Notes: generated by a model not told the origin, from the sequence alone. Positions 25,663 to 35,546 are shown, counted from the first letter of the stretch. The stretch: 64,000 nucleotides of DNA from Phycisphaerales bacterium (GCA_019750095.1 JAIEOW010000040.1:21752-85751); one strand, 5' to 3'. Made by a program: numbers and translations.

Positions 25663-25707
25663 AGCATGGCGCGTCCCGTGTCGGTGGGTCGGAAGTCTGA
25701 ACCCGTC

Positions 25708-26469
25708 TCACGGCGGCGTGATCATCGTCCCCAGCTTCTGCCCCTGCATCACGCCGCGGATGTTGCCGCGTTGTTTGAAGTCGAACACCAGCACGGGGAT
25801 CTTGTTTTCCTGGCACATGGCCAGGGCGGTCATGTCCATGACGCCGAGGTTCTTGGCGAGGGATTCGGCGAAGGTGAGCTTGTCGTAGCGAGTGGCGGTG
25901 GGGTCTTTCTTGGGGTCGGCGGAGTAGACGCCGTCGACTTTGGTGGCCTTGACGAGCAGCTCGCATTCCAGCTCGGTGGCGCGAAGGGCGGCGCAGGTGT
26001 CGGTGGTGCAGAAGGGGTTGCCGGTGCCGGCGACGAGGATGACGACGCGGCGTTTTTCCATGTGACGCAAAGCCCGGCCGCGGATGAAGGGCTCGGCGAC
26101 GGCGCGGATGTCGACGGCGGTCATCACCCGCGAATCGACCCCGATGTGCAGCAGGGCTTCTCTCAGCGCGAGCCCGTTCATGACGGTGGCGAGCATGCCC
26201 ATCTGATCGGCGACGGCTTGGTGGATGTGGGCGACTTTGGCAAAGCGAGCTCCGCGGACGAAGTTGCCTCCGCCGACGACCACGGCGAGCTCGACACCGG
26301 TTTGATACGCGTCTTTGACCTCCTCGGCGATCATGGCGAGTTCGCCGGGCTCAATGCCCATGCCGCCGGAGGCGCAGAAGGCCTCGCCAGAGAGCTTGAG
26401 CAACACCCTTCGATAGGGTGATGTGCTGGAGGCCTCGCGGCGGGGTGAAGTCATCGGGCTGGTGGGCAT
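25708..26469 (-). CDS. pyrH: UMP kinase
   Basis: The 253-residue product is a normal-length bacterial uridylate kinase (amino-acid-kinase fold): YRRVLLKLSGEAFCASGG near residues 19-36, VVGGGNFVRGARFAK and MGMLATVMNGLALREAL, with VVILVAGTGNPFCTTDTCAA as the triphosphate and acceptor segment. It phosphorylates UMP to UDP. The N-terminal 17 residues are unconserved, and ATG at 26454 is an alternative. In most bacteria tsf-pyrH-frr are contiguous; here pyrH is separated from frr by the IS200-like cluster, and no tsf is seen upstream. Confidence 0.97.
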   Translation of the reverse strand: MPTSPMTSPRREASSTSPYRRVLLKLSGEAFCASGGMGIEPGELAMIAEEVKDAYQTGVELAVVVGGGNFVRGARFAKVAHIHQAVADQMGMLATVMNGLALREALLHIGVDSRVMTAVDIRAVAEPFIRGRALRHMEKRRVVILVAGTGNPFCTTDTCAALRATELECELLVKATKVDGVYSADPKKDPTATRYDKLTFAESLAKNLGVMDMTALAMCQENKIPVLVFDFKQRGNIRGVMQGQKLGTMITPP

Positions 26470-26776
26470 GGGCGGCCTTGGTTTGTGTTGTGTTTGGGTG
26501 GCTCAGCGGCGGAGCAGCGAAGACTTCTGCAAGAGTACCGTTTCCGGGCGACGGTGATGGCAAGGTGGACCGTCTCTTGGACTGGCCGGTAACGCTTGGG
26601 CGGACACTGGTCGATTGAAGGGACGGCATCATGGCTGGTCAAGAAACCGGTTCACGGACGGTGCGAACAGATTCCGACGGGGATGACCGAATAAACCGTT
26701 CGGTCGCGGCCATCGGGCATCGAATCGCTCGGATAGGCACGCAGAGCAGGGGAACGCGAACGATCGCTAGACACGG
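26470..26776. other. Divergent promoter region, no gene seen
   Basis: This 307-base stretch separates pyrH (minus) from the VWA operon (plus). I see no coding sequence. A 7-bp palindrome with 7-base loop, GACCGAA at 26685-26691 and TTCGGTC at 26699-26705, is the only clear structure; both promoters must lie here. Confidence 0.5.
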
Positions 26777-27832
26777 ATGAGCCAGGCCCCACCCATTTCG
26801 ACGCCGCGTCCGATCGCTGGTGCACACGCCGGCGTGGGTGGTGATGTGGTTGATCCAAGCGTGATCAGCCCATCTGGCTCGATGCTGGAACGGGTGGTGA
26901 ACACGATCGCGAGCGTGACATCAATGGGCGCGCTGGTGTCGATCGTGATTCACGTGGCGATCTCGATCACCGCGCTGCTGGTGACGGTTGGCGTCGCAGG
27001 AGTGGGGGGAAGCCGCGGGTCAGGTGGAGGCGATTTTGAACTGGTCATCGGGCCAGAGGGCGAGCTGAGCGGGATTCTGGAAGCCGCACCGCTGGATGCG
27101 CTTGCTCCGGTGGTGATGGACACGACGGTGCCGGAACTGCCCAGCGCGGGTGTGGAAGAGGGCGCTGGAGGGTGGGATGCGCCGGCATCTGGACCCGGAA
27201 CTGGGCCGATCGAGTCGGGCCTGGGTGGCGCGGGTGGCGGTGATATCGGTTCGGGCGCGGGGCTTGGCGCGGGCGGATCGGGGACGGGCAAGGGGGCGAG
27301 CTTCTTCGGCGTGGAAGCCCAGGGGTCGCGGTTCCTGTACATCTGCGACAACTCCGGCAGCATGAACTGGGACAACGACGGGGTCGGCAACGGGAAGCGG
27401 CTGCGGATCCTGAAGCGCGAGCTGACGTCCTCGATCGCCGGGCTTCTGGAGCACATGCAGTTTTACGTGGTGTTCTTCAACTCCACGGCGTTTCCGATCA
27501 ACCCCGAGAGCACCAAGTGGCTGATCGCTCGCGAGACGGGCAAGCGTTGGGCGACGGATCGCGTGGCGAAGATCGAGCCATTCGGCGGGACGGAGCCATG
27601 GCCCGCATTCGAGATTGCGTTTGCGATGAAGCCGCCGCCGGATGCGATCTACTTCATGACTGACGGGAACTTTGATCCAGCGATTGCGATGCGGATCGCG
27701 CAGATCAATGTGGGGAGCCGGAAGATCCCGATTCACTGCATTACGCTTGTTGATCGTTCGGGCGAAGAAACGATGCGCAAGATCGCCGCGGACTCGGGCG
27801 GCACCTATACCCACGTGGATGGCAGCAAGTAA
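26777..27832 (+). CDS. Membrane-anchored von Willebrand factor A domain protein
   Basis: The 351-residue protein has a hydrophobic helix at about 51-77, a Gly/Ala-rich low-complexity linker to about 175, and then a VWA domain. The metal-site motif DxSxS appears as CDNSGSM with D191, S193, S195. A later GGTEP supplies the Thr, and FMTDGNF the last Asp. Such domains bind a metal ion and a protein ligand. The domain lies outside or inside the membrane depending on topology, which I cannot resolve. It is the first gene of an overlapping five-gene set; its stop overlaps the next gene by 14 bases. Confidence 0.85.
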   Translation: MSQAPPISTPRPIAGAHAGVGGDVVDPSVISPSGSMLERVVNTIASVTSMGALVSIVIHVAISITALLVTVGVAGVGGSRGSGGGDFELVIGPEGELSGILEAAPLDALAPVVMDTTVPELPSAGVEEGAGGWDAPASGPGTGPIESGLGGAGGGDIGSGAGLGAGGSGTGKGASFFGVEAQGSRFLYICDNSGSMNWDNDGVGNGKRLRILKRELTSSIAGLLEHMQFYVVFFNSTAFPINPESTKWLIARETGKRWATDRVAKIEPFGGTEPWPAFEIAFAMKPPPDAIYFMTDGNFDPAIAMRIAQINVGSRKIPIHCITLVDRSGEETMRKIAADSGGTYTHVDGSK

Positions 27833-29039
27833 CCCGCACACCTCTGGCTGGCGACTCCGCACGATCGCGCTGGGCGTGACGATGGCGATGTCGCTAGCAG
27901 CGGGCGCGATGGGGCAGGTGGAACTGCGGGCGTCGGCGCAGCCGCTGTCGGCGGAAGTGGTCGCGGTGGGGCCAGAGGGCGTGACGGTGGCTCAGGGCGA
28001 TGGGCAGAGCGTGATCAGTTGGGATCGGGTGCGGGCGGTGCGATCGGGCTCGCACGCGGATGCGGCGAAGGTTTTTGCCGAGCGGGCGGAGCGATTATGG
28101 AGGGCGCGGTCGCGCGTGGAGCGCGGCGACTTTGCGTCGGCAGAGCCGCTGCTGGAGGCGCTGGCCTCGGGCGGTGCGGGTGAGTTGAGCGGGCCGTCGG
28201 CGGGGGTGGTGTTTGAGTCGCTGCTGCGGTGCCGACTGCACCGAGGGAGCGTGACTAGCGCGGTGTGGGCTTGGCTGGATTGGCGACGTGTGCGGGCCGC
28301 GACGGGTGCGACGCGGACGATCGGCGGCACGGTGGACGCGACGCCGATCATTGATGTCGGCACCGGCCTGGTGCCGATGCTGCCGCCGATGTTTGTGAAT
28401 GATCCGGCCACCGGCGTGGGCGTGCAGAGCGCGGAGTGGGGGCGGTTTGCCGCGGCTGGGAGCAAGAGCGAGCCGACGGATGCAAAGGTGAAGGCGCTCG
28501 CAGAGCTGTATCTGGCCGCGGCACGGTTTGATACTGGTGCCGCGGTGCAGGTGGGCGAGATTGCGAGCACAGATGCGGGCGTGAAGCTGGTGGCGGATGT
28601 GGTGCTGTCGCGTGCGGGGAATGAGGCGCAGCGGGCGGCAGCGCGTGCCGCGCTGGAATCGCGATTGGAGGGCGAGGGCGACGTGGATTCATCGGGGTGG
28701 GTGGAGTGCTGGTGCCGGCTTGCGCTTGGGCGTGCGATGTTGCGCGACGCTGATGATGCGACGCGTCGACTGGGTGTGATCCATCTGATGCACGTGCCGG
28801 CGCGGTTTGCTCGGCTGTCGCCGATGATGGCCAGCATGGCGCTCGCCGACGCCGCGGCGGGGCTGCATGAACTTGGTGATGCGGCCGGGGCGCAGGCCGT
28901 CAAGGCGGAACTGCTGGCGCGATATCCGCGCCAGCCCGCAGCGAATGACGCCCGGCTGCGGGAGATCAAGTCGCCGGCGGCCGAACGCACGAGCGCGGAT
29001 GCGAGTGCGGCGGTGGGAAATGGGGGGCAGACGCCATGA
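27819..29039 (+). CDS. Exported hypothetical protein with alpha-helical repeats
   Basis: The 406-residue product carries a signal-like N-terminus (TIALGVTMAMSLAAGAMG, cut likely near residue 32). A short beta-rich segment follows (SAEVVAVGPEGVTVAQGD...ISWDRVRAV), then long Ala-rich helices such as AKVFAERAERLWRARSRVE and GDFASAEPLLEALA that resemble TPR pairs. It overlaps the VWA gene by 14 bases and the following gene by 4 (ATGA), so it is translated as one operon. I recognise no named family. Probable periplasmic scaffold, judged from repeat type only. Confidence 0.75.
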   Translation: MAASNPHTSGWRLRTIALGVTMAMSLAAGAMGQVELRASAQPLSAEVVAVGPEGVTVAQGDGQSVISWDRVRAVRSGSHADAAKVFAERAERLWRARSRVERGDFASAEPLLEALASGGAGELSGPSAGVVFESLLRCRLHRGSVTSAVWAWLDWRRVRAATGATRTIGGTVDATPIIDVGTGLVPMLPPMFVNDPATGVGVQSAEWGRFAAAGSKSEPTDAKVKALAELYLAAARFDTGAAVQVGEIASTDAGVKLVADVVLSRAGNEAQRAAARAALESRLEGEGDVDSSGWVECWCRLALGRAMLRDADDATRRLGVIHLMHVPARFARLSPMMASMALADAAAGLHELGDAAGAQAVKAELLARYPRQPAANDARLREIKSPAAERTSADASAAVGNGGQTP

Positions 29040-31819
29040 CGCATCTGCGAATGATCATCGCGGCGGGCGTTCTTGCGGCGTGCGCGGGAGGAGCGTTGGC
29101 ACGCCCAGATGAGCCCGGGGATTCTGGCGGTGATCGCACGCCCGCGGAGCGTGCGCTGGATCGCAACCTTGCGGTTGAGTCGTACATGGAGCGGCTTGGG
29201 CTGCGCCGGTTGCTCGCCGAGCATCTGGAGATGCAACTCGCCAAAACGCCGAAGGAACAACGCGTCGGTCCGGCGGAGCGGCTGGGCAAGCTGTATGTGG
29301 AACTGATCTCGGCGTCGACGGGCGTTCAGAACGCTCCTGAGCGTCGCGTGTGGGAGGACAAGGCCCGCACGTTGCTCAACCAGGTGCCGGAGGCGGATTC
29401 ACTCGATCTACGGCTGAGTCTCGGACGCGCGGTCTATCAGCAGGCCGAGGAGATCGCCGAGCGGCAGAGGCTGCGGCTGGCGACGCCGGAAGAAACGGCC
29501 GAGGCGGAGCTGTCGTTTCGCGCGCTGGCGTCGCAGTTCAACGAGATCGCGGTGAAGGCGCACCGGCGCGTGGACCAGCTTGAAAGGATCGAGCAGCAGG
29601 GCGATGCGAGCGACAAACTTGTGACGGAACTCGCCGACGCGCGGCGGCAGCGATCACTCGCGTTCTACTACGAAGGATGGGCGCGGACGTACTTGGCGCA
29701 GCTCACGCGCGGCGAGCAGCCCGCGATCGAGGCGATGCGCGCTTTCGGCTGGCTCTTGAACTCATCCGGCGGAAAGCAGGCGACGCTGGATCGACTGCCG
29801 CCGGCGATGCTGCAATATGAGCACATCGCGCGTGCGGCGATCGCGTGCGGCCTGTGCGCAGCGCAGCGCGGGTCGGATGTTGAAGCGCTCCGCTGGCTCG
29901 ACTTTGTGCAGGAGGCCGAGCAGACGCCCGCGGCGGTGCGCGAGCAGTTGCCGGCGCGGCGCGTGGTGATTCTGGCTCAGGCCAAGCGCTGGGCGGATCT
30001 GGAACTGCTCATCCGGCGCACGCGGAAATCCGACCGGGCCGGTGGTGGGCCGGAGTTGACGCCCCTGCCCCCGCTCCTGGCGCGGCTGCTGGCGGTGTCG
30101 ACGCTGGAAGCCGACCGGCGCACAGCCGGGCCGCAGATCGAGGCGCTGGCCCGCATCGCGATGCAGGATCTGGTGACGCAGAAAGAAGTCTCGCACGTGC
30201 TGGACCTCGTCAAGAAGTACGGCACCGCGCCGCTTGGCGATACGGGGTTCATCGTGAACTACGTTCGCGCACTGCAGGCCTATGACGAGGCGCGATCGGC
30301 GCACGAGAAGGGCGGCGGGAACACGGAGGAGCCGACCAGCGTCGCGGGGACGGCCAGTCTTTATCACGCCGCGGCAAACTTGTTCCAGTCCGCGGCTCGC
30401 GAGAGCGATGCCGAGTCGTTTCCGATGGAGCGGGCCAGAGCGGGCGTGATGCAGGGTCGGTCGCTGTTCTTCGCGGGTGACTTGATGGCGGCGGCCGAAG
30501 CGTTTCTCGCGGCCCACACCGCCGCGGGCAAGTCGCCTGCGGGCGAGGAGCCGCTGTATCTGGGCGTGCTGGCACTCGAGCGAGCGGCAAAGCTGGAGAC
30601 CGCGACAAACTCGGGAATCCGAGAGCGGCTGAACCAGATGATCGCCGTGTTTCTGCAGACCTATCCGGATTCGGAGCACGCGCCGCGATTGACGCTGATG
30701 CAGATCTCGATGGGGTCGCTCGGTGATGACGATGCGCTGAAGGTGCTGATGAACGTGCCGCGGGAGTCGCCCGTGTACGAGGCGGCGCGTCGGCAGGTGG
30801 CGCGGATTCTGTACACCAAGTTCCGCACGGCTCGCGGGCCGGAGCGCGACTTTGCGGCGCGGCGGTTCATCGGCGTGGGCGAGGCAGTGCTCGCTGCAGA
30901 TCGCAAGGTGGCGATGGAAGGGTCCGCGGCCGAGGCCAAGACGGCGACGGAGCGCGTGGTCGTTCGCGCCCGACAGTTGCTTGATGCGCTCCTGGGCACA
31001 TCGGCACTCGACGTATCACGAGCCGAGGCGGTGCTGAAACTGCTTTCGGGCGTGGCGAGTTACAACAACTTTGACCTCTCTGCCCATCGGGCCGAGCTTG
31101 CCTTCAGAGAGCTGCAGATCGCGATGGCCAAGGGCGACGACGGCCAGATCGATGTCGCGGCGACGATGCTCTTTGACACCGCCGACGCGACCGCGCAGTT
31201 TCATGCCGCGGGCGAGCGGACGCTGTATCGTCACTATCAGCAGAAGCTCAAGCCGAGTGAGCCAGCGGATGCGGACTTGGCGGCGCGGATCATCAAGTAT
31301 GGTCGTCGCGTGGTGGATCGCATCGGGTCCGATCCGGCGCAGCTGCGCGACCCGGCGATCGCCGCGTTGTATTCGGGAGTGTCCGAGGCGGCGGCGCAGC
31401 GGGCGATCACGATGGGCGACACGTCGATGCGTGATCTGTCCATCCGCCTCGATCGTGCACTGTTGAGCGTGCAGCCGCGGGCCGAGCCGGTGCTGCGGCG
31501 GCTTGCCGGCACGAGTGAAGCCTCGATGGATCTGACACTCGCGCTCTCGTGCTGGCGGACGATGCTCGATGCGGCGGCTCCGGGAACGGATGCGTTCTTT
31601 GAGGCACGCTTTCAGACGATCCGCATAACGCTCGCGATCGATCCCGCGAAAGCGAAGGCGGCGTTCGATGAGCACATCGTGTTGTATCCCGCGGGCGGTC
31701 CTGAGCCTTGGGGTGCGAAGATCATGGCGCTCGGGGAGCAGTTGCGCTCCGCCGCGCCGGCTGTTCCTGCGACCCCCGCCTCCAACGGACCGACCCCAAG
31801 CCCGACACCAACCCCGTGA
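29036..31819 (+). CDS. Large exported TPR-like repeat protein
   Basis: A 927-residue protein with a signal-like start (MIIAAGVLAACAGGALA, cut near residue 23). Nearly all of the rest is alpha-helical, with repeated helix pairs such as AEELSFRALASQFNEIAVKA, ARRQRSLAFYYEGWARTYL and ADLELLIRRTRKSDRA, giving a TPR-like solenoid. It ends with a Pro/Thr-rich tail. It overlaps the previous gene by ATGA and shares a 4-base overlap with the next start, so it is the third gene of the operon. No enzyme motif is seen. I cannot assign a family name from memory. Confidence 0.75.
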   Translation: MTHLRMIIAAGVLAACAGGALARPDEPGDSGGDRTPAERALDRNLAVESYMERLGLRRLLAEHLEMQLAKTPKEQRVGPAERLGKLYVELISASTGVQNAPERRVWEDKARTLLNQVPEADSLDLRLSLGRAVYQQAEEIAERQRLRLATPEETAEAELSFRALASQFNEIAVKAHRRVDQLERIEQQGDASDKLVTELADARRQRSLAFYYEGWARTYLAQLTRGEQPAIEAMRAFGWLLNSSGGKQATLDRLPPAMLQYEHIARAAIACGLCAAQRGSDVEALRWLDFVQEAEQTPAAVREQLPARRVVILAQAKRWADLELLIRRTRKSDRAGGGPELTPLPPLLARLLAVSTLEADRRTAGPQIEALARIAMQDLVTQKEVSHVLDLVKKYGTAPLGDTGFIVNYVRALQAYDEARSAHEKGGGNTEEPTSVAGTASLYHAAANLFQSAARESDAESFPMERARAGVMQGRSLFFAGDLMAAAEAFLAAHTAAGKSPAGEEPLYLGVLALERAAKLETATNSGIRERLNQMIAVFLQTYPDSEHAPRLTLMQISMGSLGDDDALKVLMNVPRESPVYEAARRQVARILYTKFRTARGPERDFAARRFIGVGEAVLAADRKVAMEGSAAEAKTATERVVVRARQLLDALLGTSALDVSRAEAVLKLLSGVASYNNFDLSAHRAELAFRELQIAMAKGDDGQIDVAATMLFDTADATAQFHAAGERTLYRHYQQKLKPSEPADADLAARIIKYGRRVVDRIGSDPAQLRDPAIAALYSGVSEAAAQRAITMGDTSMRDLSIRLDRALLSVQPRAEPVLRRLAGTSEASMDLTLALSCWRTMLDAAAPGTDAFFEARFQTIRITLAIDPAKAKAAFDEHIVLYPAGGPEPWGAKIMALGEQLRSAAPAVPATPASNGPTPSPTPTP

Positions 31820-34596
31820 CACGAACTCAGCGTCCATCTCCGATCCCGCGCATTCTGGGCCAAGAAGCCCAGGGCTCGGCGCTCGCGCTGCTCGGGCTTG
31901 AGCCGGGCGAGTGCACGCCGATGCGCATCGAGGCCGCCCTGCAGCGCCAGCTCGATCGCGTGGCGGCTCACGCCGAGGGTGAGACGCCGGAAGCCGATGA
32001 GGTGCGACTCGCGCTGCACGCGGCGGCGGCGCAGCTGTCGGACCCTGAAGTGCGGCGGATGGTGATTCTCGAGCACGCCCGAGCATCTGAGGCCTCGACG
32101 ACGGCCCGCGTTGCGCTGCCCCAAGAGCCGCACCTGCGCGGATTGTCGGCGGAGCAGGAACGTGCCATTTCGCGGGCAATGGCGATGAATCAGGAGCCGG
32201 GCGAAGCGCCGCTGAAGAAGCTGCTGCTCGTTGGAGCGGCGGTTGGCGCGGTGGTGGTCGTCGGTTTTGTCGGCGTTGCGATCGTGGTCAGTTCTGGTCG
32301 CGCTCGACCGGTCGCGGTTGCACCGGTCCCGGCCCAAGCACCCGCGGCGACTGCGGCGGTGACGACAGGTGGTGCGGGCACCGCGGCACCGATGGCTGCT
32401 GGGACTGTCGCTGAGGCCGCGCCCAGCCAGCCGCAGAGTGCAACCGAGATGCGTGCCGCGTTTACCGACGCTGCGACCATCGTGCGTGGATTGCAGCAAT
32501 CCACGGCGACCGCCAAGACCGATCCCGCGGCGGGTCTGGCCAAGTTTAGATTGGCGATCGCACCGCTTGCTGAGTGGTGGCCCAAGCTCGATCCTGGCCA
32601 GCGAAGGGCCGCCGACGCCGCGGTCATCGAGTTCATCTATGCACTCTCCAACACGCCCGATTCAGCAGTGCTGGTGATCGACGAGGTGCAGAACCGTGCG
32701 GGTGCGCTCGGCGCACCGGGGGGCCTCGGTGCGCTCGACGCGACCGATGTCTGGCCCGCTTCATGGGCGACGGGGCTCCTGGCACGATTGTCGGTCGAGC
32801 GCGAGCTGCCGCGTGGCGTGTCGGCACGGGTGGCTGAAGCTCTGAACGCAGCGCTTGGCGCGGGTCGGGTGACAGCGGTGGCGACCTTTGAAGATGGAGC
32901 GCTGGCCGCGCTTCGCAGGATGCCCCCGCGGCTCGTGGTCAAAGCCGAGACAAATCTCGCAGTGCCGCGTTCCAGTGCGGAAGCACTCAAACGTTGGGTT
33001 GAGGCGATCGGGCGCGTGGGCGGAGATGATGCGGGCGTCGAGCGTGCGCTCGTCGATGCACTGGAGCAGGTGCTGATCGACGGACCCGAGCCCAGCGAGG
33101 ACGCCGCGGCGTACGAAGCCGTGGAGATCCTGGCGACGCGCATCCGCTGGCGTGAAACCGGCCCGGCCCGCGCGCGTCTGCTGGAGTGGTTCAATGACGG
33201 GCGCGTCACCATCGCCGATCTGAACGCACTGACCAGCATCGTCGCGGGCAAGTCCAACGCCGAGAACATCTCGCCGGCGATGATCCTCTCCGCCTCGGCG
33301 ACGACCGACGAGCGCACCCAGATGCGATCGGCCTATGCCACGGCGTGGGGATTGACCAAGGCCGAAGCCAGAGACTCCGCGCTCGCGCAGTGGCGATTGA
33401 ACGTCGATTCCTTCCTCACCACCGGCGTGCCGAGCGATGTTGATGACGATGTCGCGCTCATGGTCACGCTGGTGCAGGCGACGCGATACAACGAGGCCGC
33501 ACGCCAGCTCTGGCTGGGTGATGGTGCCAGCGCAAAGCGCACGATGGACGAGATTCCCGGCACACAATCAGCCATGGCCGCGGGCGCGAGCATCCTGCCC
33601 AGTGGCGCGATCGCGCCGCTGCCCCCGGTCGGCCCCGGCTCGGGAAAGCTCGCTCGCACAGGCGGCGGAAGTGGGGGAGGCGGGTCGTCCACGGCGAATG
33701 GCAGCAACTCCTGGGGCGAGTCGTTCCTGCGGGCCGAGCGGAACATTCCGGTGCGGATCGAGCGGCTGAAGGCGGCGGAGCAGCTCCAGCCGCCGCTCTC
33801 GCGCCTGGACGCCTCGCTGCTGGTCCAGACCGCACTATTCGGCTCTCCCGCACAGGTTCGCCTCACCGCCCAGCAGGTCGTGATGAAGTTCCCCGATGAT
33901 CCCTCGATCGTGCTGGCGTGCCTGGATCAGTTGCCCGTCGCACCGAAGGTCCGCGGCGTATCGGAGATGCTCGAACGCATCGTTCGTCCTTCACGCTTGC
34001 CCAAGCTGGGCGATCCGGATTGGGAGATCACAGCGCGGCGAGCGCTCGTGGACAGGCTGCTTTCCATGCTCGCGGCACAAAGCCCGCAAGCCGCGATCGA
34101 CCAAGGCACACTGCTCATTGCCTCGGCGTACGAGCGCATGGCCGGCCCATCGGCGAGCGGCCCGCGCGGCGGGTCGTCCGGCGGCAGCGTCGCCGAATCC
34201 GCAGGTGATCGCGCCAGCCGCTCCGCGCGAGACCTCTACAGCATGCTGCGCCTGGAAGCCGATCGCCTGCCCCCGGCCGATCGCCCGCCCATGACGCCCG
34301 ATCAGGTTGAGCGTCGGTTGTCGAGTCGGCTCGCGATGGCTTCCGGCCCAGTGCAGCAGTTTGCGGCGGAGCAAGCCGCGCTCGCCGAGATGCTGGCCTA
34401 TGTCATCTGCGCCGAGCGACCGGTGCAATCGACCAAGGCCCGCGAGATCGCGCTCGAGATGGTCGTCGATCGCCGATCGGCCAAGCACATCTTCCAGCAG
34501 ATGATCGTGACCGAGCAGGCCATGAGCCGCCTGTGGGCTCTGCGCTTCGGCGAGCAGTCGGCGCCCCGCGCCGGCGGCGGAGAACGCGGTTCATGA
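31816..34596 (+). CDS. Membrane protein with degenerate J-like N-terminus and large C-terminal region
   Basis: Start GTG 31816 overlaps the previous stop (GTGA). The 926-residue product begins with a helical unit at about residues 12-90 (ALALLGLEPGECTPMRIEAA, then DEVRLALHAAAAQLSDPEVR) that has the spacing of a DnaJ-type J domain without the HPD triad. A single hydrophobic helix at about 136-158 follows, then a low-complexity linker and a long helical region to the end. Such J-like proteins with one transmembrane helix are seen in several planctomycete genomes. With two exported repeat proteins and a VWA protein, it probably forms part of an envelope-spanning assembly. Function is unknown. 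Confidence 0.75.
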   Translation: MTRTQRPSPIPRILGQEAQGSALALLGLEPGECTPMRIEAALQRQLDRVAAHAEGETPEADEVRLALHAAAAQLSDPEVRRMVILEHARASEASTTARVALPQEPHLRGLSAEQERAISRAMAMNQEPGEAPLKKLLLVGAAVGAVVVVGFVGVAIVVSSGRARPVAVAPVPAQAPAATAAVTTGGAGTAAPMAAGTVAEAAPSQPQSATEMRAAFTDAATIVRGLQQSTATAKTDPAAGLAKFRLAIAPLAEWWPKLDPGQRRAADAAVIEFIYALSNTPDSAVLVIDEVQNRAGALGAPGGLGALDATDVWPASWATGLLARLSVERELPRGVSARVAEALNAALGAGRVTAVATFEDGALAALRRMPPRLVVKAETNLAVPRSSAEALKRWVEAIGRVGGDDAGVERALVDALEQVLIDGPEPSEDAAAYEAVEILATRIRWRETGPARARLLEWFNDGRVTIADLNALTSIVAGKSNAENISPAMILSASATTDERTQMRSAYATAWGLTKAEARDSALAQWRLNVDSFLTTGVPSDVDDDVALMVTLVQATRYNEAARQLWLGDGASAKRTMDEIPGTQSAMAAGASILPSGAIAPLPPVGPGSGKLARTGGGSGGGGSSTANGSNSWGESFLRAERNIPVRIERLKAAEQLQPPLSRLDASLLVQTALFGSPAQVRLTAQQVVMKFPDDPSIVLACLDQLPVAPKVRGVSEMLERIVRPSRLPKLGDPDWEITARRALVDRLLSMLAAQSPQAAIDQGTLLIASAYERMAGPSASGPRGGSSGGSVAESAGDRASRSARDLYSMLRLEADRLPPADRPPMTPDQVERRLSSRLAMASGPVQQFAAEQAALAEMLAYVICAERPVQSTKAREIALEMVVDRRSAKHIFQQMIVTEQAMSRLWALRFGEQSAPRAGGGERGS

Positions 34597-35546
34597 GCAT
34601 CCACGCGATCATCATCTCCTGTGCGCTCGCCCAGCCAGTGCCGCCCGCGCCGGTTCAGGCCGACGCGCCGGTCTCACTCGCCGATCGCGTGCCCGATCTG
34701 AACCGGCGGCTGGAGGCCTTGCGCCCGGCGAATCCGGCGGGCTACTTTGAACTCGGTGAAGAAGTCGCTGCCGAGGCCGCGACCGATGCCGATCGTCGAT
34801 TGGCGCGAGACTTGTACATCCTCGCGCTCGAACTCTCCCGCAAAGTCACGCCCGCCGGTCAGAGCGATGCTCCCGCCACGCTCGGCCCGCCCGATCCGCT
34901 GCTGGCGCGCAGCGTCTGCCTCGCGCTCGCGGCGATGGAGAGCGCCGACGAGCAGCGACGCTGGCTCATCGCCCTCGCCGACACGACCGGAGCCGATCTC
35001 TCCGCAGAGCCCGTGCCGATCCGCACCACGACGACCAGCCGCGATCCCGCGGCGTTCGATCTCGCCTCGGCCCTGGGCTCGATCCGCATCGGCGAGGGGC
35101 GTCGGGCTCAGGCGATCCTCAGTCGCCCCGGCGTCGCGGCGCTCTTCGAGCGGGTCAGCAAGCTCTTGACGCAGAACTTCGGCAGCGGGGCGGATCAGGT
35201 GCGCCGGCACGCCGAGCAGTGGCCGACCTGCCCAAGATGCCTGAATCGCCGTTTCATCCGCGAGGGTGCCGGCCCCACGGGCGTGGTGGTCTGCCCGCAC
35301 TGCCTGGGCACGCCCGGCCCGCGATTGAGCGACGAAGAACTGCTCGCCCAGATTCGCACCGAGAGCGTGCTGCTCTCTGGTCAGGCCAGATCATGGGCCG
35401 CCCAGATCGTCTCCGATGGCGGCAGCCCCCTGCGCGAGCTGGATATCGATGAACTCGCGCGCGTCTTCAGCGTCGATCCGGCCCGTCCGGTCTGGCGGAA
35501 CGGACAATGGATGCCCGTCGCCGATCGCAAGCCAGCCAAGCCGTGA
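34593..35546 (+). CDS. Zinc-ribbon hypothetical protein, last gene of the VWA operon
   Basis: The 317-residue product overlaps the previous gene by ATGA. The first 18 residues are mildly hydrophobic (IHAIIISCALAQPVP), which could be a signal peptide. A helical middle follows, and a zinc ribbon at CPRC (residues 213-216) with CPHC (234-237) occurs near the C-terminus. The C-terminal 80 residues read like a short helical domain. I recognise no family. Position as last gene of a five-gene operon suggests it is part of the same assembly. Confidence 0.75.
   Translation: MSIHAIIISCALAQPVPPAPVQADAPVSLADRVPDLNRRLEALRPANPAGYFELGEEVAAEAATDADRRLARDLYILALELSRKVTPAGQSDAPATLGPPDPLLARSVCLALAAMESADEQRRWLIALADTTGADLSAEPVPIRTTTTSRDPAAFDLASALGSIRIGEGRRAQAILSRPGVAALFERVSKLLTQNFGSGADQVRRHAEQWPTCPRCLNRRFIREGAGPTGVVVCPHCLGTPGPRLSDEELLAQIRTESVLLSGQARSWAAQIVSDGGSPLRELDIDELARVFSVDPARPVWRNGQWMPVADRKPAKP

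Noticed and set aside
32761..33567. Minus-strand open frame opposite the J-like membrane protein gene
   Set aside because: It mirrors the plus-strand gene's GC-rich codons and lacks any domain or start signal.
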